Part shown: in pieces, positions 34,105-41,241 of the stretch
How positions within the stretch are numbered: position 1 is the stretch's first letter
Layout: the number at the start of each line of letters is the position of its first letter
NCBI GenBank assembly: GCA_002497075.1
Contig: DAML01000030.1
Location: forward strand, 52,698 to 116,697
Source of the DNA: Methanomassiliicoccaceae archaeon UBA472
Lineage (GTDB): Archaea > Thermoplasmatota > Thermoplasmata > Methanomassiliicoccales > UBA472
DNA length: 64,000 bases
Direction of reading: 5' to 3'
Program-made: the position numbers and the translations under genes
The notes under the pieces: generated by a model
What the model was told of the DNA's origin: nothing
Databases searched by the model: none
Seen by the model: the letters and a program-made list of their open reading frames with translations, nothing else

Positions 34105-34151
34105 TCCGAAACCGGCTCCTTTCCATTTGGCATTAAGGGGGTTTAACGATT

Positions 34152-34173
34152 GCCTTATAAAGGCTGGATGGAT
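34152..34173 (+). promoter_or_regulatory. Promoter of the hydantoinase-type ATPase with symmetric TATA and GGATGGAT site
   Basis: The TATA box TTATAAA (34155-34161) is the centre of an inverted repeat GCCTT-ATA-AAGGC (34152-34164). Directly downstream, 34166-34173 is GGATGGAT, the half-site that forms a palindrome upstream of the corrinoid-methyltransferase operon at 40672. Its place between TATA and start site would suit a repressor. A leader of about 25 nt with AAGGGGGAG precedes the ATG at 34212. Confidence 0.5.
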
Positions 34174-34211
34174 TGAAAGTTCTACCGTTCAGAGGCAAGG
34201 GGGAGCATCAT

Positions 34212-36239
34212 ATGGACCTGGGACTGGGAATTGACACCGGAGGCACGTACACTGACACCGCTTTGGTGGAGCTATCTACCGGAAAGGTATTGGCAAAAGC
34301 CAAGGCCCTGACCACCAGGAACGACCTCAGCATAGGCATATCCGAGTCCATCCGGAACATGGGTGACGTATCGACCAATGACATACGCCTTGTCTCGCTG
34401 TCTTCCACCTTGGCAACCAACTCCGTGGTCGAGGGCAAGGGCTGCCGTGTAGCTCTTATCATAGCCGGGGAGGAGTACAAGGAGAGCGTGCCGGTCGAGC
34501 ATGTGGTCCAGATCCAGGGCGGGCACACCATCCGGGGCTCTCCCAACTGCCCGGTGGACCTGGAAGCGGCAAAAGACTTTGTTGCTGGTATATCCGATCA
34601 GGTGGACGCCATCGCCATCTCAACTTTCTTCAGCGTACGCAATCCGGAGCACGAGAACGCCCTGAAGGAGATGATCATCAGCAACTGGGATCTGCCGGTG
34701 GTCTGCGGGCACGAGCTCTCCACGCAGCTCGGGTTCCACGAACGGACGCTGACGGCCGTCCTCAACGCCAAGCTCATCCCCATCAAGGCCGAGCTCATCC
34801 ATTCGGTCCGTAAGGTTCTAACAGATTTCGAGATAGCCGCCCCGCTCATGATCGTCAAGGGAGACGGCTCGCTGATGGGCGAGAAGCTGGCCAAGGAACG
34901 GCCGGTGGAGACCATACTATCCGGTCCTGCGGCAAGCCTCATAGGCGCCCGCAACCTCACCGGCGAGGACGAGGCGGTCGTGGTGGACGTCGGCGGCACC
35001 ACCACCGACATCGGCATTCTGAGAGGGGGCAAGCCCAGACTAGATCCTGAGGGCGCCATAATCGGCGGCTGGAGGACCAGGGTGCGAGCCGCGGACATCT
35101 CCACATCCGGCATCGGCGGTGACAGTCGGGTGGTCATCGTCAACGGGCAGATCGTTTTAGGGGCGCTGAGAGTGATGCCGCTGTGCGTCGCTTCCTCGAA
35201 ATATCCCCGGGTCAAGGAGCATCTGGACAAGGTCAGGAACGTCAAGCTCACCCCCCAGGCCACCCATATCGCCCTGGAGAACATGGTACAGGCGGACGAG
35301 TTCTTCATCTTCTCGCGCATGGTCAAGGGATACGTGCTAACCGAGAACGAGAAGGTGCTCATCGATCTGATCAGGACCGAACCGAGGACGCTGCACGAGG
35401 TGTCCGAGATCACTGATGTTCACCCTTACAGTTACAACGTACGCAAGCTGGAGGAGCTTGGGATCATAACCAGGATCGGCTTCACACCCACCGATGCGCT
35501 GCACGCCTCCGGGGAGTATGTGCAGTATGACGCGAACGCTTCCAAGATCGCCGCCGAATACAGGGCGAACCTGTGCGGAATGGAGGCCACGGAGTTCTGC
35601 TCAGCGGTCAAGGAGGAGGCCATTCAGAAGATCGCCCGGGAGATCATCTATCGGCTCATCTACGAGGACTGCGGCAAGATGCCCCACTGCGACATTTGCA
35701 CCGAGCTCATCCAGAAGTTCGTTACGCAGAGGCCGGGCGTGGACTTCTCGGCCGATCTCCGTTTGCACAAGAAGATCATCGGGATCGGGGCGCCTATAGC
35801 GGCATACCTACCGTCGGTGGCCAAGAGGCTGAACACCGAACTATTGATGCCCGTGAACTCGGACGTCGGTAACGCGGTCGGGGCCATCACCAGTAGCATC
35901 ATGGAAACCGTGGAGGTGTTAGTTAAGCCCAAGCAGGGGCTGGGCGTCATGGAGGACCCGCCGTGCACTCTGCACTCCGTGGATGAGATGAGGGAGTTCG
36001 AGACCATCACCGAAGCCGTCGGATACGCCAGGTCCTGGGGCGAGAACCGGGTGCGGCGGAACGCCGCTCAAGCCGGGGCCGACAATATCGAAGTGGTAGT
36101 GGAGAACGAGCGGGTCATGGGCCAGATGGGCAAGTCCTGGGGCGATGGGCTGTTGCTTGAGGTCCACGTAAAGGTCACTGCCGTAGGCAAACCGAAAATG
36201 GTCTTCGAGGAGGAGAAGGAGACCGATGAGTTCGATTGA
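34212..36239 (+). CDS. Hydantoinase/oxoprolinase-family ATPase with internal winged helix
   Basis: A 675-residue protein of the ASKHA fold. The N-terminal phosphate loop DTGGTYTDTAL is at residues 7-17, the second VDVGGTTTDIGIL near 259, and GIGAPIAAYLPSVAKRLN near 524. Between them (about 375-426) sits a winged-helix-like segment (LHEVSEITDVHPYSYNVRKLEELG). True hydantoinase A and oxoprolinase act on cyclic amides, but no B subunit is present. Co-location with corrinoid methyltransfer genes suggests ATP-driven corrinoid reactivation or substrate handling; this is inference. The start is chosen for its AAGGGGGAG ribosome site; a TTG 39 nt upstream is less likely. Confidence 0.75.
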   Translation: MDLGLGIDTGGTYTDTALVELSTGKVLAKAKALTTRNDLSIGISESIRNMGDVSTNDIRLVSLSSTLATNSVVEGKGCRVALIIAGEEYKESVPVEHVVQIQGGHTIRGSPNCPVDLEAAKDFVAGISDQVDAIAISTFFSVRNPEHENALKEMIISNWDLPVVCGHELSTQLGFHERTLTAVLNAKLIPIKAELIHSVRKVLTDFEIAAPLMIVKGDGSLMGEKLAKERPVETILSGPAASLIGARNLTGEDEAVVVDVGGTTTDIGILRGGKPRLDPEGAIIGGWRTRVRAADISTSGIGGDSRVVIVNGQIVLGALRVMPLCVASSKYPRVKEHLDKVRNVKLTPQATHIALENMVQADEFFIFSRMVKGYVLTENEKVLIDLIRTEPRTLHEVSEITDVHPYSYNVRKLEELGIITRIGFTPTDALHASGEYVQYDANASKIAAEYRANLCGMEATEFCSAVKEEAIQKIAREIIYRLIYEDCGKMPHCDICTELIQKFVTQRPGVDFSADLRLHKKIIGIGAPIAAYLPSVAKRLNTELLMPVNSDVGNAVGAITSSIMETVEVLVKPKQGLGVMEDPPCTLHSVDEMREFETITEAVGYARSWGENRVRRNAAQAGADNIEVVVENERVMGQMGKSWGDGLLLEVHVKVTAVGKPKMVFEEEKETDEFD

Positions 36240-36570
36240 CGTGGCCATATGCAGTGGCTTTAGTCCGGGGGCCAGGGTGCTTCGGGCGGCGGTGCGTGAG
36301 CTGACCTCGGAAGAGGACATACGCGTCGTCACCGTAGCACCGGCGTTGGCCGAGATACCCAAGGCCATGGACGAGATGCGAGGCCTGAAGGAACGCCGGG
36401 TCATCGTGGTGGACGGCTGCGAGGGCGGTTGCGGGTTGCAGGTGCTGAACCGCTTCGAGGTTCTGCCCTCGAACATCGTCATGATCAGGAAGCACTTCAA
36501 CGTCACCAGGAAAGGCATAGACGAGGCGAAGGAACAGATCCGCCAGGCCATCCGCGAGGTGCAGGGATGA
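36226..36570 (+). CDS. DGC-type putative metal-binding protein (first of pair)
   Basis: A 114-residue protein. VAICSGFSPGARVLRAAVREL opens it and VIVVDGCEGGCGLQVLNRF carries the Asp-Gly-Cys motif that names the DGC family of putative zinc-binding proteins. The cysteines could bind zinc, cobalt or an Fe-S centre. It overlaps the hydantoinase-type gene by 14 nt and the next DGC gene by 4 nt, so all three are made together. Confidence 0.65.
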   Translation: MSSIDVAICSGFSPGARVLRAAVRELTSEEDIRVVTVAPALAEIPKAMDEMRGLKERRVIVVDGCEGGCGLQVLNRFEVLPSNIVMIRKHFNVTRKGIDEAKEQIRQAIREVQG

Positions 36571-36944
36571 GGAATGGAGTGGTGGTCTGCGGGGCCAACG
36601 GGGAACGTGGGTTCATCTTGGAAAGGGTCACCGAGGCTTTCTCCAAGGACAACATGTCCAAGGTCATCCAGTTCTCGGTGTGCACCGTTGGGCTTAGTCC
36701 TATAATGCTGGAGATGGGCGGGGTGGACATGAGCTCGCTGGTGACCGTCAACGGCTGCCGCAACAGGTGTTGCGACAGGCTCATGGAGACAAACGGGCTG
36801 AAGATCGGGACGTCGGTCACCATGGACGATCACATCGAAAGGAAGGTCGGGCCATGCGAGTTCACCTCAAAGTTCGACTTTCCTGAGCCGACCGAGGAAG
36901 AGATCAGGGCCATGGTCAAGGCCATGGAGAAGGCAATTAGTTGA
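36567..36944 (+). CDS. DGC-type putative metal-binding protein (second of pair)
   Basis: A 125-residue protein related in design to its neighbour. VVCGANGERGFILERVTEAF and later TVNGCRNRCCDRLMETNG give a Cys-x3-Cys-Cys cluster in place of DGCxxxC. It starts with ATGA overlap at 36567. A long upstream reading in the same frame is a shadow of the previous gene. Function is unknown. Its stop and that of the convergent zinc-ribbon gene meet inside TGATCA with no spacer. Confidence 0.6.
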   Translation: MRNGVVVCGANGERGFILERVTEAFSKDNMSKVIQFSVCTVGLSPIMLEMGGVDMSSLVTVNGCRNRCCDRLMETNGLKIGTSVTMDDHIERKVGPCEFTSKFDFPEPTEEEIRAMVKAMEKAIS

Positions 36945-37256
36945 TCAGCGGTTCTTCTTCCAACCCTGTTCGTCGTAGTAGTTCTTGACCACCGACGTGA
37001 CGTGTTGGGATATCTGGCGTTCCCGCATCTCCCCATTTATGTGCGGGGCCTCCTTGAAATAGAACTCGTAATCGCACTTGGCGCAGCGGACCTTGGGGCA
37101 GGAGTTCATGACCTCTGGGCATCCGCGGCAGGCGAATGTTCTGGCGTAAGTTATGGAGAACACGAAACCGCAGTTGGGGCAGGTGAACTTGCGCAGGGAG
37201 TCCACGGTGTTCCTGGACAGCCCGTGTGCCCTCATGGCCTGGTAGTAAGTGTCCAT
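36945..37256 (-). CDS. Zinc-ribbon protein, unknown
   Basis: A 103-residue protein with three cysteine groups: CPNCGFVFS, CRGCPEVMNSC and CAKC, consistent with one or two zinc sites. The first 25 residues (MDTYYQAMRAHGLSRNTVDS) look helical. The last third (EMRERQISQHVTSVVKNYYDEQGW) is a charged helix. It is the third gene of the cobW transcript, 4 nt after the previous stop. The start at 37256 avoids an arginine-rich upstream reading that overlaps the neighbour. Confidence 0.6.
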   Translation of the reverse strand: MDTYYQAMRAHGLSRNTVDSLRKFTCPNCGFVFSITYARTFACRGCPEVMNSCPKVRCAKCDYEFYFKEAPHINGEMRERQISQHVTSVVKNYYDEQGWKKNR

Positions 37257-37260
37257 CCTA

Positions 37261-37731
37261 TCACCCGTGATGCGCGGCGGACTTCTCCTCCTCGAAGAAG
37301 TCCTTGATGATCTCGAACTTCGCCTGATACTTCTTAGCCACTGTTCCAAGGGTTTCCAGGGTCTGCTCGCGGACCTCGGGGTCCCAGATCCCGTGAACGA
37401 TCACATGGACGATGACCTCCGCCCTCTCGATGGTCTTGGTGTTCAGCTGCCTGGTCACGTTGACCTTCATCTTCTGGTGGATGAGCGAGAATCCGACAGT
37501 CGAACCATCCTCGACCATCATGAACGCCTTCACGTGGCCGACCAGGTCCGCGCCGTGATGCAGGCAGGCGTCAGTGGCTTTGATCAGCAGTTCCTCGACG
37601 AACGAAACGGCCTCGTCAGCTGACGTACCTTTTCCGAAATCGACCTTCATGTGCAGTGAGAACTTACCCAGCTCGTCCACCGCCCTATGCATTTCCAGAT
37701 GAAGTTCGTCATCCTCGTCCAGTTCCGTCAT
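37261..37731 (-). CDS. Conserved-looking hypothetical in the CobW-GTPase operon
   Basis: A 156-residue soluble alpha/beta protein. I do not recognise its family. It has an acidic start (MTELDEDDELHLEM), several histidines including LHHGADLVGHVKAF, and a His-Gly-rich end (AAHHG) that could hold metal. The ATG overlaps the CobW-GTPase stop by one base and the zinc-ribbon gene follows after 4 nt. A metal-carrier or effector role with the GTPase is plausible but unproven. Confidence 0.5.
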   Translation of the reverse strand: MTELDEDDELHLEMHRAVDELGKFSLHMKVDFGKGTSADEAVSFVEELLIKATDACLHHGADLVGHVKAFMMVEDGSTVGFSLIHQKMKVNVTRQLNTKTIERAEVIVHVIVHGIWDPEVREQTLETLGTVAKKYQAKFEIIKDFFEEEKSAAHHG

Positions 37732-38408
37732 CAGGACTTCCCCCCGTACTCCCTCTTCAGCATCTCCTTCTCGTATGACTCGTCATAGCGCGGAGATGTT
37801 CTCGTCTCTATGAGGTCAGCGGCCTCCCTGACCCCCTGGTTGTTGCGGCCGGACCCGAACATGATCTCGGCATTGGGGTTGATGGACTTTGAGAAATTGA
37901 CCGACAGGTCGATCTTCTCCTGGGTGGCGCTGTCCACCTTGTTTATGAACACCACGTCCGCCTCCCTTATCTGGGTCTCCACCAGTCGGCGCACCGAGGT
38001 TATGAGCTCGTCGATGCGCAGGGCGTCCACCAGGGTGATGACCGGCGCGTGAACTATGACCTCCCCGTCCATCTCCTCTTCCGAGTACTCAGCGGCACGC
38101 TTCAGCCCCCAGGGGATGGCCACTCCGGACGGCTCCACGATGATCAGGTCAGGCTGGAACGTCTTCTGCAGGACGGCGATGGTGTTGGCGAAGTTACCGG
38201 CGATCTGGCAGCATATGCAGCCGCCGGAGATCTCCTTGGCTTTCAGGCCATACATCTCCACGATCTTGACGTCTACGTTGATCTCCCCGACGTCATTGAC
38301 AATTATGGCGATCTTGTGCCCGCGATCCACCAGGATCTTGGCCAACTCGATAAGGAATGTGGTCTTCCCGCTTCCCAGGAAACCTGCGACCTGCGCGATC
38401 TTCACCAT
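37731..38408 (-). CDS. CobW/HypB-type GTPase (metallochaperone-like)
   Basis: A 225-residue G3E-family GTPase. The P-loop GFLGSGKTT is at residues 9-17, the CxCC metal-binding motif (GGCICC) has Cys at 64, 66 and 67, and VEPSGVA and VFINKVD follow. It lacks the separate C-terminal CobW_C domain, so it is the short form. Relatives deliver metals (zinc, cobalt, nickel) to enzymes, and cobalt delivery is suggested by the neighbouring cbiMNQO and corrinoid genes. I start at 38408 (MVKIAQVAGF) with GGTGA upstream; a 30-residue extension lacks domain character. Confidence 0.85.
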   Translation of the reverse strand: MVKIAQVAGFLGSGKTTFLIELAKILVDRGHKIAIIVNDVGEINVDVKIVEMYGLKAKEISGGCICCQIAGNFANTIAVLQKTFQPDLIIVEPSGVAIPWGLKRAAEYSEEEMDGEVIVHAPVITLVDALRIDELITSVRRLVETQIREADVVFINKVDSATQEKIDLSVNFSKSINPNAEIMFGSGRNNQGVREAADLIETRTSPRYDESYEKEMLKREYGGKS

Positions 38409-38503
38409 GGGTTCACCAGTATCATCTGGAATCGGGTTCGTAGTATGAATAGGTTGGCCAGAACGCTTTGTAGACTGGTCATTTCTTAAACAGGACATCT
38501 GTT

Positions 38504-38510
38504 AAAAAAA
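38504..38510 (-). terminator. T-run terminator after the small zinc-ribbon gene
   Basis: Seven consecutive T on the minus strand follow the stop at 38546. It separates the small protein from the CobW-type operon that starts 100 nt further on. Confidence 0.4.
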
Positions 38511-38545
38511 CAAGGTTCGAGGAAGGGTTTCAGAGGAGACCGCTC

Positions 38546-38743
38546 TCACCGGTTGAACATTATTCCGTCCACGAATCGTTTGCTGAACAATATCTCTCCG
38601 CATCGGGGACAGAGATACTCCTTTCTGGTGATCTCTGCGTCGATCTGCTCTTTCAGGAGATTATCGTAGAACAGGAGGTTCCCGGGTCTTTCCACCAGTT
38701 CATCATCCTCTCCCTCCCATTCGCACTTGTAGCATCTTGCCAT
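38546..38743 (-). CDS. Small zinc-ribbon protein
   Basis: A 65-residue protein with CYKC at residues 4-7 and CPRC about 40 residues later, a single treble-clef or ribbon zinc site. The middle is helical and acidic. GTATATC about 36 nt upstream is a likely TATA box, so it has its own promoter between two terminators. Function unknown; it could be a nucleic-acid-binding or adapter protein. Confidence 0.6.
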   Translation of the reverse strand: MARCYKCEWEGEDDELVERPGNLLFYDNLLKEQIDAEITRKEYLCPRCGEILFSKRFVDGIMFNR

Positions 38744-38814
38744 GAGTTTCGTCCGGATAACGGCCGTGCCATGAAGATATACATTTCCTTTGGAGTATCA
38801 AGATGGCCCGAAGA

Positions 38815-38843
38815 AGAAAAAAAGAAAGTAAAAATAAAAAAAG
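38815..38843 (-). terminator. T-rich terminator of the corrinoid methyltransferase operon
   Basis: The minus strand reads TTTTTTT, TTTTTAC, TTTCTTTTTTTC over this stretch, 18 nt after the methyltransferase stop. The long T tract without a stem is the archaeal pattern and isolates the two-gene operon from the genes beyond. Confidence 0.65.
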
Positions 38844-38860
38844 GGTTTGAAGGCCGATGC

Positions 38861-39952
38861 CTAGCATTTGATCTGGCCGTATTGCTTGACGGTGTCCACG
38901 CACTCCTTGATGTTCTCAAGGCGGGTGGTGACCGTCGGCGGGACCTCGCATCCGGATGCGATGCAGTACCTGGAGTGCAGCCCGCGGGCGCACAGGGCGG
39001 TCTTGACCTCCTGGCACAGGTTCATGGTGGTCCTCTGCATCTTCTCCTGGCTCCACCTGACGAATCCCTGGGGGTCGATCTGTCCACCGACCAGGCAGTT
39101 GTCCGCATATCCCTTCTCGATGGTCTCCTTCGGAGACGGGGAGCCGGGTATGAGCGGGTAATATGCCATGGAGTAGATGGCCGGCTTGAAAGCCTTTATC
39201 TGGGTGTCCAGGTGAGGCAGGTCGGCGCAGTTGTGTATGCACATGGCCATTCCCTCCTTCCCGGTCAGCTCGTTCAGCTTCCTGGCGTATTGACCCTCGA
39301 ACTCCTCATACTCCCCGTCGCCTAGGCAAGAGTAGGATCCCCACAGATAGTCCCAGACCAGACCGGCGGGCTTGGCTCCAGCCATGCCTTTTACCATGTC
39401 TCCATTGTACTCGGTGATGGTCTTGAGAGCCTTGTGCACCGCGCTGCGGTTGTTGTACATGTCCATGAAGACCTTCTCGGCGCTGGCCGCCTGGGTCAGG
39501 CTGAGTAAGGGTCCCTCGAGGAATCCGGCGGTGATGACCTGGCTTCCCAGGGCGTCCACGAAGAGCTTCGTTCCCTCGATGAGGACCTGGCTCCTGCCCT
39601 TCTTCACGTCCGGGACGGTCAGCTTCTCGTAGTCCTCGACGGTCTTCAAGGCCGGGTCGGTGACGAACGGGGTGTTCTGGTCATCCATGCGCACCACCGA
39701 TCCCATGTCTCCGGCCGCAACGGACAGGTCCATCAGCCCGATCGCGAAGTCGAAGTCGAAGTATTTCTGTCCCTCGATGAAAGCCGCGGCGAACTTCTTA
39801 GGGTCGGAGACCCAGTCGCGGTAGGTCATCTTCCCATCGCCCACCAGCCTGCGGCATACGCCCATGGCCAGGGGGTATGCCGTGATCCGGTCCACTGGTT
39901 TGTCCTGAAGGCTTGCTACGGCCCTCTCGATATGATTCATCGTGTCAGCCAT
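38861..39952 (-). CDS. UroD-family corrinoid methyltransferase
   Basis: A 363-residue TIM-barrel protein of the uroporphyrinogen decarboxylase superfamily branch that contains MtaA, MtbA and O-demethylase-like enzymes. His and Cys in CIHNCADLPH (about 238 and 240) and Cys in IASGCEVPPT (about 335) give the H-x-C...C zinc site that activates a thiol or positions a methyl acceptor. It lies one base after a corrinoid protein gene, whereas CoM methylases are often unlinked. It may therefore be the substrate-specific methyltransferase for an unknown methyl donor rather than MtaA. It has no in-frame amber codon. Confidence 0.85.
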   Translation of the reverse strand: MADTMNHIERAVASLQDKPVDRITAYPLAMGVCRRLVGDGKMTYRDWVSDPKKFAAAFIEGQKYFDFDFAIGLMDLSVAAGDMGSVVRMDDQNTPFVTDPALKTVEDYEKLTVPDVKKGRSQVLIEGTKLFVDALGSQVITAGFLEGPLLSLTQAASAEKVFMDMYNNRSAVHKALKTITEYNGDMVKGMAGAKPAGLVWDYLWGSYSCLGDGEYEEFEGQYARKLNELTGKEGMAMCIHNCADLPHLDTQIKAFKPAIYSMAYYPLIPGSPSPKETIEKGYADNCLVGGQIDPQGFVRWSQEKMQRTTMNLCQEVKTALCARGLHSRYCIASGCEVPPTVTTRLENIKECVDTVKQYGQIKC

Positions 39953-39953
39953 T

Positions 39954-40592
39954 TTACATCGCCCCTTTTACCTTCTTCACCGCCTCTTGCGCGTTGATGG
40001 CGTGCCAGTCGGCGCCGATGTCGTCAGCGAAGGGCTGGGAGGTCGGAGCGCCGCCGATGATGATCTTCACCTTCATGCGGTCGCCGTTCTCGATAAGCCC
40101 GTCCACCACGGCCTTCATCCCATCCATGGTCGGCGTCATCAAGGTGCTCATGGCGATGAGGCTCGCCTTATCACCCTTGACCGAGTTGACGAAGTTCTCT
40201 ATCGGGACGTCCTTGCCGAAGTCGTGCATGTCCAGCCCGGCGGCGGTCAGCATGGTCTTGACGATATTCTTACCGATGTCGTGAACATCACCCTCGACCA
40301 CTCCGATCACTCCGATGACCTTCTTGCCCGCGTCCTCCTTGGGGATGTGCGGCAGAAGAATATCCAGACCTCCGTACATGGCGTTCGCGGCCAAGAGGAC
40401 CTGGGGCAGGAAATATTCGTGCTTGGCGTACTTGTCGCCCACGATGGTCATTCCCTTTACCAGACCCTTGTCGATGGCGTCCAGGGCTTTGACTCCCGAG
40501 TCTAACGATTCCTTGGCGAACTTGATCGAGTCAGCCTTGTTGCCAGTTATGACGGCCTTCTCCAAACTCGCCAAAATATCCTGTGCTTGCAT
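39954..40592 (-). CDS. Methyltransferase corrinoid protein (MtaC/MtbC-like)
   Basis: A 212-residue corrinoid carrier. The four-helix cap (about 1-85, with DSGVKALDAIDKGLVKGMTIVGDKY) precedes the B12-binding Rossmann domain with DVHDIGKNIV near residue 100, whose His is the lower cobalt ligand, and IIIGGAPTSQPFADDIGAD near the end. It shuttles the methyl group between the UroD-family enzyme and the next acceptor. Its mRNA has a leader of about 40 nt with GGAGG and GGTGG ahead of the ATG, and a palindromic operator lies upstream. Confidence 0.92.
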   Translation of the reverse strand: MQAQDILASLEKAVITGNKADSIKFAKESLDSGVKALDAIDKGLVKGMTIVGDKYAKHEYFLPQVLLAANAMYGGLDILLPHIPKEDAGKKVIGVIGVVEGDVHDIGKNIVKTMLTAAGLDMHDFGKDVPIENFVNSVKGDKASLIAMSTLMTPTMDGMKAVVDGLIENGDRMKVKIIIGGAPTSQPFADDIGADWHAINAQEAVKKVKGAM

Positions 40593-40654
40593 TTTTTAAC
40601 CACCTCTCCTCCAATACCAACTAAATTGGTGAAAGAATTAAACGAACAAGGGGG

Positions 40655-40688
40655 TTATAAACCATTGTTATGGATGGATTATCCATCC
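40655..40688 (-). promoter_or_regulatory. Promoter and 17-bp palindromic operator of the corrinoid methyltransferase operon
   Basis: On the minus strand the TATA box TTTATAA (40661-40655) is preceded by a perfect palindrome GGATGGAT-T-ATCCATCC at 40672-40688. Another GGATGGAT copy lies at 40740-40747. The leader between the predicted start near 40631 and the ATG at 40592 contains ACCAA/TTGGT (40616-40630). The rest of the 234-bp gap up to 40826 shows no gene. Confidence 0.6.
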
Positions 40689-40826
40689 TAGCATTTTTCA
40701 CAGTTTTTCTGCGCATCCAGTATTAACGGGGGTAGGCATGGATGGATGAACATTTCTAAACATTGCAAACACATAACAATAATTAAATAAGAAGGAAAAA
40801 ACGCACTTCGGTCGAAGAGGTGCGGG

Positions 40827-41159
40827 TCACCTCTTATGGAACGTTTTTAAGGCCTCTATCCCCCCGTCAAGCACCGTTATCTGATGAAAGCCCATCTCAT
40901 GGAGCTGATCGACCGCCTTCACGCGCCTTTTGCCGACCTTGCAGTACACGAGCAGCGGCGTGTCCCGGTCCAGTTCCCCCAGGTCGGTCCTCAGGGAATC
41001 GACAGGCACGTTCCTTGCCCCTTCAATCCTTTCCGCCCTGTACTCCTCGGGTTTACGGACATCGATCAGTAGGCATGCGCCCTTCTCAGCCATCGCCAGC
41101 ATTGCCACGAATCGGTCCGGGGATGCCTTGACGGCCTGACCGTCCGTTCGACCTTCCAT
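40827..41159 (-). CDS. Single-domain rhodanese
   Basis: A 110-residue sulfurtransferase domain. LLIDVRKPEEYRAERIEGARNVP is the standard first half, and the active-site loop CKVGKR begins at Cys73. It would carry persulfide sulfur in the cytoplasm. The ATG at 41159 follows GAGGTAC and lies 26 nt from the AT-rich box at 41181-41189; a TTG 9 nt upstream is less likely. It is divergent from glcD. Confidence 0.9.
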   Translation of the reverse strand: MEGRTDGQAVKASPDRFVAMLAMAEKGACLLIDVRKPEEYRAERIEGARNVPVDSLRTDLGELDRDTPLLVYCKVGKRRVKAVDQLHEMGFHQITVLDGGIEALKTFHKR

Positions 41160-41173
41160 GTACCTCAATCTGA

Positions 41174-41189
41174 CCTAGGGATTAGATTA
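41174..41189 (-). promoter_or_regulatory. Core promoter TAATCTAAT-CCCTAGG of the rhodanese gene
   Basis: On the minus strand TAATCTAATCCCTAGGTCA (41189-41171) is identical over 19 nt to the element before the LysR-like gene at 52807, with the same distance to the start codon. TAATCTAAT is centred 26 nt before the ATG at 41159. Confidence 0.55.
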
Positions 41190-41241
41190 GGATATCGTCC
41201 GGGCAACGATTATCTATCACCGGCTGCGTATCTCGGCCGAC

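Noticed and set aside
38861..40592. Possible in-frame amber codon (pyrrolysine) in the methyltransferase genes
   Set aside because: Both genes read through without a TAG and have normal lengths.
40689..40826. A small gene or RNA in the gap between the corrinoid operon and the rhodanese gene
   Set aside because: No open frame with a start signal, tRNA-like fold or T-run-bounded hairpin was visible apart from the promoter elements described.
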